NCBI GenBank assembly: GCA_963978895.1
Contig: OZ022242.1
Coordinates: forward strand, 6,972,299-7,036,298
DNA: 64,000 bases
Reading direction: 5' to 3'
Source of the DNA: Erpobdella octoculata
Taxonomy: Eukaryota > Annelida > Clitellata > Hirudinida > Erpobdellidae
In this document: positions 39,609 through 56,708 of the stretch, piece after piece
How positions within the stretch are numbered: position 1 is the stretch's first letter
Layout: every line of letters begins with the position of its first letter
Made by a program: the position numbers and the translations under genes
The notes under the pieces: model-generated
Database searches by the model: none
The model's input: only the letters and a program-made list of their open reading frames with translations
What the model was told of the DNA's origin: nothing

Positions 39609-40133
39609 TTATTTTTAAGGTTTTAAGAACATGTTAAAGTAATAAAATCAAAGTTATATCTGCTGATTACATATTTTTAATTATCTAAAGAGGCAAACCT
39701 TTTGAGACTAATGCAAAAAAAATAAAGTTCAATATTTTGTTTTTGCAAGACATCAGACCTAAATTTTTCAGTTTATCAGAACTCATTAATGAATGAATAA
39801 CTGATTTGCTTAAATTCACCAAACTAACATTGAAAATAATGAGATGATTAATTATCAGATGTTTGCTGACCCAGCAAAGGTTGTTTTGCCTTATTAATTA
39901 TTTTGGTTTTTTTTATTAAAAGTTTAATGTACAAAATTACGACAATTTAAAAAATCAATATCAATCTTAAAGAGCAATCAATCGAATGTACAAAGCCCGG
40001 GGATTTTGAAAGTTTTTCTATCGTTCTTCTCTCTTGCTCCCGTTTCCTTCTCCGCTTGTTCTCAGACCTACCAAATCGGTTCAGCCGTGGAGGAGTTTGG
40101 AGACAAACACTACGACACGAGATTTTTATATAT
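39609..40133. other. Intergenic, no gene seen
   Basis: AT-rich without recognisable features up to about 40000; 40010-40070 is a short GCTCCCGTTTCCTTCTCCGC piece of H1. Confidence 0.4.
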
Positions 40134-40340
40134 ACTATCGGGAGTACCCGGCGTTGCCCGGGGTTCTTAGAGGTTTTTCTAATGTTTGTCTCTCCTCTCT
40201 CGCTCCCGTTTACTTCCCCGCTTGCGACTGGGAGCGGGAAACGACCGGTAACGAGAGTGCAAGCAGGAGCGGGAAAACAAGAGGAGAAGGAAAAGGGAGC
40301 ATGAGTGAAAAACCTCTAAAAACGCCGGGTACCTCGCTAG
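40134..40340. mobile_element. Two H1 3' ends facing outward, ~200 bp
   Basis: Left CTAT (degenerate CTAG) with GTACCCGGCGTTGCCCGGGG; right CTCTAAAAACGCCGGGTACC and CTAG at 40337. The whole is a large imperfect palindrome. Confidence 0.6.
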
Positions 40341-40354
40341 TGAATTTATAAATT

Positions 40355-41335
40355 TCAATAAAAATCAACACAAAATAAATCTAAAAGTTTACATACAAAA
40401 TTTAAACAAATATTAAACAAAATAATGAAAATATTTAGGCTATAATGTTTCGTAACGTTGACCTTATCATATTCTTCGTGTTTTTGAGCAAATTTCTGAA
40501 CTACGCCTTGATCAGTTGCATTGTTTTTGACAAATCCCAGAATAGCATCAGCCTCTGGAATGATTCGACCATAGAATTTGTGATATTCATCATATCCTTC
40601 AATCAGATGACTTACTAACTTTTTATTAAATTCAGGGAGCTTGCAATAGTCGAAATCTAGTGACAAAACGAGTGAGATATAGCCGAGATCTGGTGATAAT
40701 AACGCTTTCCAAAAATAATTTTCATTGGGCCAAGATATTAATAGATATAACCAATAATAACTTGATCTAGAATTTATCAGAACTTTAAAAAAATTTAGCC
40801 ACTCTTTTTTAATTTTAAGTCAGACAACAAATCTAAATAAAAATCAAAACACTCGTCTTTAGGACAGTAATAGTAAAGTCCTCTTTGGAAGCATTCTAAA
40901 AAGGTTTGAAGATTCTCTTCAACTATTTTTTCAATTTGGATACAGAATATATCACCTGACAACATTTGAGCAAAGGTATGAAAACATATTGGTTTCCAGA
41001 ACATTTTTTAGTTGATTCTACATAACCATCATATGTGTAAAGGTTACTTACAGCCTTGGAGTTTATGTCTGAAGTATTTTTAAAATAATTGTAGCTATTA
41101 AAACTCAATCCTAAAAACTGAAAACGTCTTGAGTGCGTCCACGCAAGATCTTTTTTGACTGATTAAATCTTGTTTTTTCTTCGCTAAAAATAAAATTCCC
41201 ACCAAACGAAATGCGAGTAAAATGTTCTCTGTTTAAAGTAGTTTGCAAAGGTTGATAAAATTTATCAATATCAACTTCTTTAAGTACTATATCATCAAAA
41301 AATTCAAATTTTAAGTAAAATGGAATTATATACAC
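40355..41335 (-). pseudogene. Broken unidentified protein gene
   Basis: Coding-like sequence is spread over several frames: 41335-41111, 41108-40923, 41004-40795 and about 40800-40355. Between the last two, a run of A's near 40800 shifts the frame; reading across gives ...LLSDLKLKK then EWLNFFKVLINSRSSYYWLY and WPNENYFWKALLSPDLGY, continuing to SLDFDYCKLPEFNKKLVSHL. The helical, aromatic-rich sequence looks like part of a large cytosolic protein, but I do not recognise the family. It is either a dead copy or a gene with introns I could not place. Confidence 0.4.
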
Positions 41336-42084
41336 CTAAAGTAATTCCATTCCTATTTCCTGACCTCCTAAAATTTAACTTTCAAAAATATTTAATGACA
41401 ATTTCACGTTGTCTTTAACCTTAAATGGAACCCATTCCATTTCAGAAGATCATTCAAGAAGAGTTTTTTTTGAAGTTAAACAGAATAAAATCTGCACAAG
41501 ATACTTTTAACGGAAGTGACTGTGGTAGGCTTATTTTTATCTCGTTATTTAGTTTAATTAGGCGACTCATTTTTATCTCGTAATTTAGTTTAATTAAGAA
41601 AACAACTTTACTAGAACGCTTGTTTGCGTACGTGTGCGCGCGTGTGTGTACGTGTGCGTGCGTGTGTGCATAAGATGCTTCGTGGATGTTAATTTCGTTA
41701 ATTCAGGTAAACGTTCTTGAGTGATTGAGGCTGGATGATTAAATAAGTATAAATAAGAAAAAAAAATAGATAAGTGATTCGTGGTCTAGAAGGTTAACGA
41801 TTAACGCCACATTAAATATTGTCAAATTTCAATTTATATTGGAACTGCACTTCTGTTTTTTCTATCTGCTCTAAAAACTTATGAAAAATTTCATACCTGT
41901 CCTATGTAGTCTTAAAATAATTGTTTTTGTTTTGTATCTATTAATTATTTTTCATAGGATATTTATATCTTGGTTTTGTCAGCTGTAATGCTTACAAGAA
42001 CAACCAATCCATAACAACAATTGTTTTATTTTTGAAAAACTGTCTTTGCGGTTGACGAGTTTTTTCATTTGCAAAAAATAGAAA

Positions 42085-42738
<654 letters not shown>

Positions 42739-42904
42739 GCATCTAAGTTTGGTAGATGTGGGGATGTCATAGTGTCTTCTCAGTCTTTTCAGCTGGGAAT
42801 CTTTTTTTTTATTAAAATTAATAAAATCACAACTTTTGTTTCAACAAATAAACATTAAACATTATTGAGAACGCTGTTCAGACAATTTAAATTTTTGAAA
42901 AACA

Positions 42905-43150
42905 CTTCAAACTCAAAATTTTTGAGAAAGCGAACGGAAAAATTAAAAAAAAGGAGAGAGCGAACGAGAAGGGAAAAAAGGAAAGCAAGTGGGAAAGGTC
43001 ATTGACTTCTAGATAAATAGCTATCTATGTAAGAGTCCATGGAAAGGTGAAAAAAGCGCGAGGGTGAACAAGAGCGAGGGAGCAAGCGGGGAAGGAAAGA
43101 GCGAGAAAAAAACCATAGAAAAACCTTGGGCAAGACCGGGTAACCCTTTT
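42905..43150 (+). mobile_element. Degenerate H1 copy
   Basis: GAGCGAACGAGAAGGG-like units, AAAAACCTTGGGCAAGACCGGG and no CTAG. Confidence 0.4.
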
Positions 43151-43339
43151 ATTACTTTATATTAACCTTATCGTGTTTGCTTTTTTGCATGCTTGCTTGC
43201 TTTTTTGCTATAGCCATACATTGCGACCTTTTAACGATTATAAAAATCAACTTTTCGTTATTCATGTCGGAAACATTAAATTCATGTATTGTCATCCAGA
43301 ATAAAGCTTTCCTGAGAGTTTTAGAACTCTAGGTGGTCG

Positions 43340-43452
43340 AAAAGTGGGAAAGCGACCGGGAGCGTGAGAGCAAGCGGGAAAGGAAACGGAGAGTGAGAGA
43401 AAAACGATAGAAAAACCTCTAAAAAGCCCGGGCGACACCGGGAACCCGCTAG
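43340..43452 (+). mobile_element. H1 3' end
   Basis: AAAGCGACCGGGAGCGTGAG, CTCTAAAAAGCCCGGGCGAC, hairpin, CTAG at 43449-43452. Confidence 0.55.
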
Positions 43453-43643
43453 TAAAATATAAATTTTTACCCGGCTTTTATTTTAGGATGAAATTTTTAT
43501 CAATACAAATATTAAAATCACTATGAAATAATTTTATTGCAAATCGATTAATATTAAAAAAAATTTCTCATACTACTGAAAATGTTTTTGGGGCCCCTTG
43601 TTTTGCGGGGCCCCTAGGCCATGGCCTGTAAATCCGGCACTGT

Positions 43644-44353
43644 ACATACATACATACATACATACATACCTTAATACATACATACATACATACATACATA
43701 CATACATACATACATACATACATACATACATACATACATACATACATACATACCTTAATACATACATACCTTAATACATACATACCTTAATACATACATA
43801 TATGCAGACATACAGACATACAGACATACATGCAGACATACATGCAGACATACATGCATACATACAGACATACAGACATACAGACATACATACAGACATA
43901 CATACATGCAGACATACATACATGCAGACATACATACAGACATACAGACATACAGACATACAGACATACATACATACAGACATACAGGCATACATACATA
44001 CATACATACATACATACATACAGACATACATACATACATACATACATGCAGACATACATACATAGATACATACATGCAGACATACATACATAGATACATT
44101 CATGCAGACATACATACATAGATACATACATACATAGATACATACATACATACATACATACATACATACATACATACATACATACATACATACATACATA
44201 CATACATACATACATACATACATACATACATACATACATACATACATACATACATACATACATACATACATACATACATACATACATACATACATACATA
44301 CATACATACATACATACATACATACATACATACATACATACATACATACATAC
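43644..44353. repeat. (TACA)n microsatellite, ~710 bp, with CAGACATA variants
   Basis: ATAC units, interrupted by CCTTAATACATACATA near 43670-43790 and by ATGCAGACATACAGACATA between 43800 and 44115; pure again to 44353. Confidence 0.97.
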
Positions 44354-44484
44354 AGACAGACATAGGAAATTATGTATGTAGATATTATGAACAAAGCCTT
44401 TTAAACATATGGATCTCTTTAAGGGAGGTCATGACCCCTAGACGCTTTGACCAGTTGATTTTTTTTAAGCAGTTAAAGTATTTG

Positions 44485-44580
44485 TCTCTTGCGGTGACGT
44501 GGTTATATTTCAGTTGAAGTAAAAGAATTTTTTTTAGCTTTTCAAATGATGTCAACTCTTATTGTGTTTATGGTATATTG
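44485..44580 (+). pseudogene. 3'-flank relic of a further Atg8 copy
   Basis: GTGACGTGGTTATATTTCA, then a TTGAAGTA/AAAAGAATTTTTTT stretch and TATTGCAG match the 3' flank of copy A (8845-8945: GTGACGTGGTTATATTTCAT, GATGTAGAATAAAC). No coding exon remains upstream, where the (TACA)n array lies. Confidence 0.55.
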
Positions 44581-44954
44581 CAGTACCTCTTAAATTTATT
44601 TGGCCTGGTGCCTTTTTCTAAAAAATTACTCAGCGTTTTTTGTAAATTTACATTATTTAGACAGACAAAGAAAAAATAAAGGCATATGTATTTTTATTAA
44701 CGTTCTAAAATATAATTTGAAAATAAAACACTTCGAAGCTTGAAATTGTAAAATTATTTAACAAAATCATATTCACATTAGAGCCCTGCATGATCGAGAT
44801 TTAGTATTGTTTCCTTTCTTTATGCTCTAACTCTCTTTATTTTATTCAATGCCTGTTATATGCCCCTGAAGCTACTATCTCTATAGTCTATATGGATCAT
44901 TCCAGCGTTACCATGGTGATGTAACACCTTCTTCAAGAAACACTGGCATCAAAT

Positions 44955-45150
44955 AGATGATAGGTTAGCTGAGTTGGTAGAGTGTTAGCTTTGAATGTGA
45001 GAGCTTCACGGTTCGACTCCCACTCACTGCCTAGTAGCCCATTTCAACGGAAAACTTAGCGGTTAAAATCGTTCTCTCTGTAAGGATAGTAAAAGAACAG
45101 CGCCTTTGAACAACCCGGAAAAGGCACTTTATAAATTATCAAACATTTAC
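44955..45150 (+). repeat. tRNA-derived SINE-like sequence
   Basis: Box A-like TTAGCTGAGTTGGTAGAG and box B-like GGTTCGACTCCC are 30 nt apart in a tRNA-sized stretch, followed by an unrelated body ending GGCACTTTATAAATTATCAA. A real tRNA gene is less likely because the acceptor stem does not pair well by eye. Confidence 0.55.
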
Positions 45151-45510
45151 ATTTTAATTTACAAATAATAAAAACGTTGCGTTATTTATAAAATTTCAAT
45201 ATTGTCAAACTTTAAATGTTTATTGAAACTCCGTTCTGCTGGAATAAAGGAAAGGTGAGAAGAAAAATGGCTCACTGATTAACTGCACTTTTTCAACCTG
45301 CTCTACAAACTAGAAAAACATTATATGCCCGACGCATATGATTTTAAGAAAAATTGTATTTGTTTTTGTATCTATTAATTTTTTTTTATTGAATTTATAT
45401 CTTTGGTTTTTTATCTTGCAATGTTGAGAAGAACATATTCCTAAAAACAGCCGTTTTAATTTTCGAAATCTCTGCGTTTGTCAAGTTTTATAATTTATAA
45501 AAGTCGTGAA

Positions 45511-46716
<1,206 letters not shown>

Positions 46717-46879
46717 GCTTCCAATTTCTGAAGTTATAAAAACTGTTTATTTTTTGTTGGGGTGTTCACTTTTGTCATTACATATTTATCAAGCAAAAAT
46801 AAACAAACGAAACGATACAAATTTATTAATCCAGTTTTAAAACTTAAATTTTTTTAAATCAGAAAAATTAAAGTAAGTG

Positions 46880-47040
46880 GCGTTGGTGAAATTGCGTTGA
46901 AGCGTTCACCTTGCTGCTTTAAGGACGGCAATTCAAATCTTACCTTCTTCACCAGTCTCTGTGAAAAGTGTGGGGAAGCAAGCACCATAACCAATTGCAT
47001 CTAATTGCAGTAGTGTTTCTCGTTCTTAAGCAGGCTTTAG
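46880..47040 (+). repeat. tRNA-like SINE remnant
   Basis: TGGCGTTGGTGAAATTGCG and GACGGCAATTCAAATCTTAC are box A/B-like, followed by a GTGTGGGGAAGCAAGCACC body. Weak. Confidence 0.3.
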
Positions 47041-48024
47041 TTTTCTGAACCACTGTAAACCATGTTAATTTAGGTTATTTTAAAATTTTATTATATTTTT
47101 TGTGAAATTGAGGTTAAAAAACATGTTAAAATGAGAAAATCAAAATTATATCTGCATATTAGATGTTTTTCTTCAATATCTAAAATTGAAATAATAAGTG
47201 TTGTTCAATATTTAAAAGATGAATTTTTTGTTTATTTGATGTATTTAAATAGTAATTTTAATATTTTTCAATGCGACATCGCATCTTTCAAAACCCCTGT
47301 CTCACTCTTTCATCACATATCGTCAGAAAAGCGTCATTTATATTGCTAATCGTACAAACGTGAGAACCTTAATACGAATGTCCTCTGATCAAAAATTCAC
47401 AAAATTAGTGTTAAACTTTATCTTGTGTAAGATTCTTAGCAAATCAAGTTTTAAAAATAAAAAAAATACGAAGTTCTTCTGGTGAGCAGTATTTCAACAA
47501 ATATATCAATAAAAATCAACATCAGCGTCATTTAACATGAAGGTGAAAATTAACTAACTTCCCGTCATCCAATCGAGCTAAAATTTGAAACAAAGGCTCC
47601 CTCTTCAAGACAATGAATTTTGTTAAAGTTTGAACATTTTTTAAAAACAAAATTTAATAAAAAATAATAATTATCCATGATTTAAAACGAAAAAAAATCA
47701 AATACAATTAAATAAATGTTTAAAAAACCTGGCTTTGTAAAACTTACCTGTTATATAACAAATTTTTTACTTAAATTGTGTAATAATTTTTAATTATACT
47801 GAAGTCGTATTGAGTCATTTGCTTCAATACTGTTTTACATACAAATTTCAAAATTGCTACCGTTGAACAATTTAACAAGATCGGGCTTTTTTTATTAATA
47901 TAAGTGGAAGTCAATTTAAAAATTCAAAAAAACTAAAATTGATGCGGCACATTTTGGCTTTATATGAAACTTAAAAGGTAAAACAAATCGTGGTTCTGTT
48001 TATTTGCATCACTTATTTTACATA

Positions 48025-48357
48025 CACACTTTTACTTAACTTGACTTCTCTGTCTGTCTTTCTGTCTGTCTGTCGTCAAATTTTACAACCGATTTTAAAC
48101 TAACTTCCCGATGAGCTAGAGACTTCAAAATTTAAACATACCTCCGAACTAATTAAAAATGCATTCTATCAAATTTTCGGATCGATTGGACAAAATTTAA
48201 TTAAATAATCATTTGTGATATTTTCGTCAAACTATTTATTGTCTATGCTAATATGCTCGTTGTTTATGTAACAGAATGTGGTCTATTATACACAATCGAT
48301 TATATAAAAGTGTGTTTTTAAAAAACTTTGTTTTTTGATTCACTTGTTTTGTTTTAA
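48025..48357 (+). repeat. Dispersed ~325-bp repeat, copy 2
   Basis: Close copy of 14506-14833, with an extra TCTGTCTG expansion near 48050. Confidence 0.8.
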
Positions 48358-48532
48358 AACTAAAAAGTATTTCATAAATTATTATTCTTCAAAAAAAATG
48401 TCAAATATATTCTTTGGACGCGTTCAGCAAGTTTAAAAGACTTGTCTTCCAATATATGAGCTGAACTTGTGACACCCGCTTTGAAAAAGTCTGCATGATT
48501 TTAGAGAACGAATAAAATATTATAATCTAAAG

Positions 48533-48888
48533 ATGCACCCGTCGTTGCACGAGGTTCTTAGAGGTTTTCTATTGTTTTTCTTTTTCGCTCCCGTTTCCTT
48601 CCCTGCTTGCTCTGCCGCTCCTGGTCGCTTTCGCTTTCCCGCTCGCTCTTTCACTCTCTGTCGTTTTTCCGTTCCCGCTTGCTTCCCCGTTCCTGTTCCC
48701 GCTCATTCTCCAGTTTTCATTTTCGCTCACTATCCCGCTCCCGCTCCGCTCATTTTGTTACCGATTTCAATTTTTTTACAAAAATAATCCCCTATTGACT
48801 CTCAAGGTTGTGTGAAAACTTTATTATAATGAGATGAATGGTGTAGCAATGCATAAAGGACATATATACATACATGCATACATAATCT

Positions 48889-48890
<2 letters not shown>
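48533..48890 (-). mobile_element. Old H1 copy, decayed ends
   Basis: ACCCGTCGTTGCACGAGG is a mutated hairpin with no CTAG. It then has TTCTTAGAGGTTTTC, GCTCATTTTGTTACCG and CTCAAGGTTGTGTGAAAAC, ending in TATATA arrays. Confidence 0.55.
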
Positions 48891-52711
<3,821 letters not shown>

Positions 52712-52912
52712 TGCATACATAAACACAGACACAGACACACATACATGCACATACACATACATACATACACACATACATACGCACATACATATATATATGA
52801 GTTTTGAGTTTTGAGTTTTGTTTATTATCAGAACCAAAAATATATAAAAAAAAAAAGTCTATAGAATCAAGCCATAAAAAAATTAATGTCTGAAAGTTAT
52901 ATTTTTGATGAA

Positions 52913-52936
52913 GAGGAGCTACATCAGGCTCCTCTA
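52913..52936 (-). other. Conserved hairpin in the LINE 3' UTR
   Basis: GAGGAGC and GCTCCTC form a perfect 7-bp stem with an 8-nt loop. It is also present in the truncated copy (13392-13415) with loop changes only, so it may be recognised by the element's reverse transcriptase. Confidence 0.6.
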
Positions 52937-52966
52937 TACTGACAGAAGCTGGAGGACTCGCGACTC

Positions 52967-55900
52967 CTAAGAGATGCGGTCCTTGAAAGCGTTTACTGTC
53001 GGGGCGTCAATTGTGTATTGCGTAAGCGCATTCCATGGAGCGACAATCCGGTTTGTGAAAAAATTGTATCGCTCTTCGCAACCTCTGACATACTGGCGCT
53101 CTAATTTGCAGTTGTGGCCACGCAGGTGGTATGCCGTGTGGCCGGCTGCTCGAGTTTGCGGAACGGAAAAGCTGACGTCGTCGATGTTGTGGGCGATTTG
53201 GAACTGCTCGATCAGGTCACCTCTCGAACGGCGGTCTTGTAGCGTTGTGATCCTAAGCTGTTGCAGACGATGTTCATAGGGCTGATGTTTTAGTGTTGCA
53301 ATGATTTTTGTTGCCCGACGTTGGACCTGCTCAAGAAGGTTAATATCGCCCTTTTGATAAGGCGACCAAGATTGAACAGCAAATTCAAGATGTGGGCGGA
53401 CGTAGGAGAGGTAAAGTGTACGCCACAGTATGAGGCTGCGGCTGCGGAAAGCTTTTCTGAGTCGGCTGAGCATATGATTGGCTGATGACGCTGCTATTTC
53501 GACCTGTGCTCGGACCTTTAGATCATCTGAGACGAGAACACCAAGATCACGTTCGACTTTTGTGACTTCGAGTGGTCGCCGCGTGCCGTCAATATGTCTC
53601 ATAGAGTATTGGTGGGTTATTCTGTGTGAGCGACCGACATGCATGATTTTGCATTTCTCGACATTGAAGTGCATTAGCCAAGTGAATGACCACTCAACTG
53701 CACGGTCAATGTCAGCCTGGAGGGATAAAATGTCGGAAGCTGACTTGATGATGCCAATGATTTTGCTGTCGTCCGCGTACATTTTGATTTGGTGTGTGAT
53801 AGTGTCCGGTAAGTCGTTAATATATAACACAAAAAGTAGTGGACCAAGAACAGAGCCTTGAGGAACGCCACTTGTCACATTCTTCCACTCGGCCTCGCAG
53901 CCTTCAATCAAAACGCGCTGCTTCCTATCATTCAGCCACGCTTCGATCCATGTGAGTAGCATACCACGGATGCCGTAAGCTTTTAGTTTATGCAGTAGGC
54001 GTTTGTGAGGTACTCTGTCGAATACTTTGGCAAAATCTGTATATACTACGTCAGCCACATAGCCGCAATGAACAGCTTCAGTGAGTATGTCGCGAGTTTC
54101 AAGTAGATTTGTCAAGCAGCTTTTTTTCTTGAGAAAACCATGTTGATGTTTGCTGATTAAGCCGTTGACGACGCAGTGCTGCATGATGTGTTCATGTAGA
54201 ATGCCTTCCATTACTTTACAGGGCACAGGAGTGAGAGAGACAGGCCTGTAGTTAGAAGGCTTGAGCTTGCTGCCTTTTTTGAAGATAGGGGAAACATTTG
54301 ATTTTCTCCATGTGTCCGGTATAACTCCGGACATGAAGGAGCGCTTGTAGATGAGAGCCAAGGGTGTGGCAAAGGCAGCTGCGCAATTGCTGAGAACGCG
54401 TGGGTGCAAACCGTCAAGACCCATCGATTTAGTTTTGTCTAAGCTGTGGAGTCTTTTTTGAAGAATAGCTGCAGAAAAACAACTTTCATTTACATCGCAG
54501 ATTGATTCGGTGCGATCTGTAAAAGCAGGCATGTAACCCTCAGGTTCGATGACAAAAACAGATTGAAAATAGTCATTGAGGGAAGAACAGATTTTTTCAC
54601 GGTCCGCAGTTATGGTGCCGTCGGCTGTCTGAATAGAGTTGATGTCGTCTTTGACAAACTGCTTGCTACGGACATGTGAATGAAGAAGTTTTGGATTGGA
54701 TTTGGAAGCGCTGACTAGTTGTTCCTCATACATGAGAATTGCCGACTTGACTGTTTTAGCTACACGCTTGCAAGCCTCTCGATGAGATTCTCGTAGAATA
54801 ACTGCAGAGTCGCGCCCCGATGCGATGTATTTAGCCCAGACCTCGCGCTTGACTCTAGCTGCTTTTATAACTTCGGGTGTTACCCAAGGTTCTTTTTTCC
54901 GGACAAATGGAGTTGTTGTAGATGGGATGTGTAGTGCAACCGCTTCGTTGTATCGGTCGATAAGAAGCTGATAAGTGTCAGGTACTGAAAGGCCATCAAA
55001 TAAGTTTTCCCAGTCGGTGTTTGAAATACGAGAAGACAGCGCATTGTAGTCAGCTTTGCTCCATATAAAACGTTTGTGCGACGGAGAAACACGTGAATTG
55101 TTCAGACCGGCCACAGCGAACCGACCGGTTATAAAGCAATGGGATTGGCCCATGGGCGTGTATCCAAGTGAGTCAGCTTCAAGTATCTCGATAGCTCGGT
55201 CGGGGTCGTTGGTAATAATGAGGTCAAGAGTGCTGCTAGGTGTAACGTAACGATTACAGCGGTACGTGGGAAACGTGACAAGCTGTGTAAGGTGCCAGTC
55301 GTTGAGGCACTCTTGAAATCTAATGTCACTAGGATGTTCGTTACCTATATGGGCAACTGTTGCCACGCCACCACCCACGTCGATTGGAGCATATTTTGTG
55401 TGAGAGAAATTAAAATCGCCATAGAGCAACATAAATGAGCAGCTCAAGGCGGAAAGTGAGCTACGAGCTGTTGTGACTGAAGCAATACATTGCGTGAGAT
55501 AGTCGTCGTTCAAGTCATGAGGGCGATATAAACAACCAACGAGGAAAGTTTCTCCACCGAAACAAATGACTCGCCAGATTTGTTCAATAGCTGGAGAGTT
55601 GAGCTGAGGAATGCCAGTCTCACTGGTCACAACTTTATCCACAACGTAAATCGCAACACCTCCTCCAGCGCTCCTCTCTCTGTCTTTACGGTGCAGTTGA
55701 TAGCCAGCTATGGAGGTGTCTGAGGATTCGTTAAACCATGTTTCCACAAAAAACATGGCATGTGGTCTAAGCGATTGGTCGAGGGCTGCTATTCTTGCTG
55801 TTAGCTCATCGCGTTTATCTTTATTGAGCGAGCATGGGTTGTTGGACCAAAACCGAAAGTGATTTAGAGACGAGGTAGGTGAAGAGGATTTGAGCTGGCT

Positions 55901-56026
55901 TTTCTTGTTGGGGTGACGCATTCTCTGTGGCTTTTGCAAGAGTGAATTATTGGGCCTTCTTGAATTTGTGCAGTTGATTGCCACGGATGCCGTATCGAAA
56001 GGGCGAATCATTACCAAGTTGAACAT
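52967..56026 (-). CDS. LINE ORF2: endonuclease-reverse transcriptase, 1019 aa
   Basis: N-terminal APE-type endonuclease (residues about 55-290) with FFVETW (E95) and GGGVAIYV. The central reverse transcriptase has SNYRPVSLTPVPCKVMEGIL, SGVPQGSVLGPLLFVLYIND and the catalytic YADD (750-753); the C-terminal region ends in a short basic/aromatic tail. The product nicks DNA and copies the element RNA at the nick. The frame overlaps ORF1 by 80 nt if it begins at 56026. The Met at 55921 (residue 36), 26 bp after the ORF1 stop, is a credible alternative start. No stops or frameshifts, so it may be active. Confidence 0.93.
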   Translation of the reverse strand: MFNLVMIRPFDTASVAINCTNSRRPNNSLLQKPQRMRHPNKKSQLKSSSPTSSLNHFRFWSNNPCSLNKDKRDELTARIAALDQSLRPHAMFFVETWFNESSDTSIAGYQLHRKDRERSAGGGVAIYVVDKVVTSETGIPQLNSPAIEQIWRVICFGGETFLVGCLYRPHDLNDDYLTQCIASVTTARSSLSALSCSFMLLYGDFNFSHTKYAPIDVGGGVATVAHIGNEHPSDIRFQECLNDWHLTQLVTFPTYRCNRYVTPSSTLDLIITNDPDRAIEILEADSLGYTPMGQSHCFITGRFAVAGLNNSRVSPSHKRFIWSKADYNALSSRISNTDWENLFDGLSVPDTYQLLIDRYNEAVALHIPSTTTPFVRKKEPWVTPEVIKAARVKREVWAKYIASGRDSAVILRESHREACKRVAKTVKSAILMYEEQLVSASKSNPKLLHSHVRSKQFVKDDINSIQTADGTITADREKICSSLNDYFQSVFVIEPEGYMPAFTDRTESICDVNESCFSAAILQKRLHSLDKTKSMGLDGLHPRVLSNCAAAFATPLALIYKRSFMSGVIPDTWRKSNVSPIFKKGSKLKPSNYRPVSLTPVPCKVMEGILHEHIMQHCVVNGLISKHQHGFLKKKSCLTNLLETRDILTEAVHCGYVADVVYTDFAKVFDRVPHKRLLHKLKAYGIRGMLLTWIEAWLNDRKQRVLIEGCEAEWKNVTSGVPQGSVLGPLLFVLYINDLPDTITHQIKMYADDSKIIGIIKSASDILSLQADIDRAVEWSFTWLMHFNVEKCKIMHVGRSHRITHQYSMRHIDGTRRPLEVTKVERDLGVLVSDDLKVRAQVEIAASSANHMLSRLRKAFRSRSLILWRTLYLSYVRPHLEFAVQSWSPYQKGDINLLEQVQRRATKIIATLKHQPYEHRLQQLRITTLQDRRSRGDLIEQFQIAHNIDDVSFSVPQTRAAGHTAYHLRGHNCKLERQYVRGCEERYNFFTNRIVAPWNALTQYTIDAPTVNAFKDRIS

Positions 56027-56708
56027 TGAGTTTGTTTCTTTCTTGCCTCAACTGGTAGTCTAATTGTCTTTCTGCCTCTGTTAAATCCGGGCTGATATAA
56101 ACGGCCTTGTACGTACTGTTGCTTCTCAAACCTTTAGCTGCCAAGAGGGTCGGGTTTCTGAGACTTGCATCAGTTAGTTCCACGAGGATTGGGCCCGGTT
56201 TTGCTTGATCTTTGGATCTTAATCTCTTTATGCATACTGGTTTTACATCAGACTTGCCGATTGAACAAAAAAGATCTTTTACAAACTTTTCGTCTTCAGA
56301 TCTTTTGTCAACTTGCACTGCACACGACGGTTCCGGAACTCCGTAAACGATAACATTTTTTTTCCTTTTCTCTCTATCATTCAGTTCATTCATGGAAGCA
56401 TTCACAACTACTAACTGCGCAGCTGGCTGTTTTGATTTTCCGCCACCTGATTTAACTACCTGAACCCAATCGTTACCGATAGTCGGAGGTTGCAATGATG
56501 ATTTTGCTGCTGTTAATTCGGTGGTCAGCTTCTTGATTACAGTTAAATTGTCTTTATCTTTGGTCTCTAGGAGCGTGACTCGCTCGGACAGCGATAAAAC
56601 CAGAGAAGAAATCTTGCCGCACCACTCATGAAGAACTTTTGAGGATAATGAGTGGTTACCTTGTCCGAGACTCGGCCAGTTTTTTTCCAACAGAAATTCT
56701 GTATCCAT
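55947..56708 (-). CDS. LINE ORF1: nucleic-acid-binding protein, 253 aa
   Basis: The sequence starts MDTEFLLEKNWPSLGQGN. A coiled-coil-like segment with heptad Leu/Val lies at about 32-72, then a Gly/Lys linker, then an RRM-like core opening with KKNVIVYGVPEP (about 116-127). KPVCIKRLRSKDQAKPGPIL and the C-terminal basic region are usual for ORF1 chaperones that package the RNA. No CCHC zinc knuckle was seen. It ends with TAA. Confidence 0.85.
   Translation of the reverse strand: MDTEFLLEKNWPSLGQGNHSLSSKVLHEWCGKISSLVLSLSERVTLLETKDKDNLTVIKKLTTELTAAKSSLQPPTIGNDWVQVVKSGGGKSKQPAAQLVVVNASMNELNDREKRKKNVIVYGVPEPSCAVQVDKRSEDEKFVKDLFCSIGKSDVKPVCIKRLRSKDQAKPGPILVELTDASLRNPTLLAAKGLRSNSTYKAVYISPDLTEAERQLDYQLRQERNKLNVQLGNDSPFRYGIRGNQLHKFKKAQ

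Noticed and set aside
43755..44394. Frames up to ~207 codons on both strands
   Set aside because: Translations of (TACA)n/(CAGACATA)n repeats.
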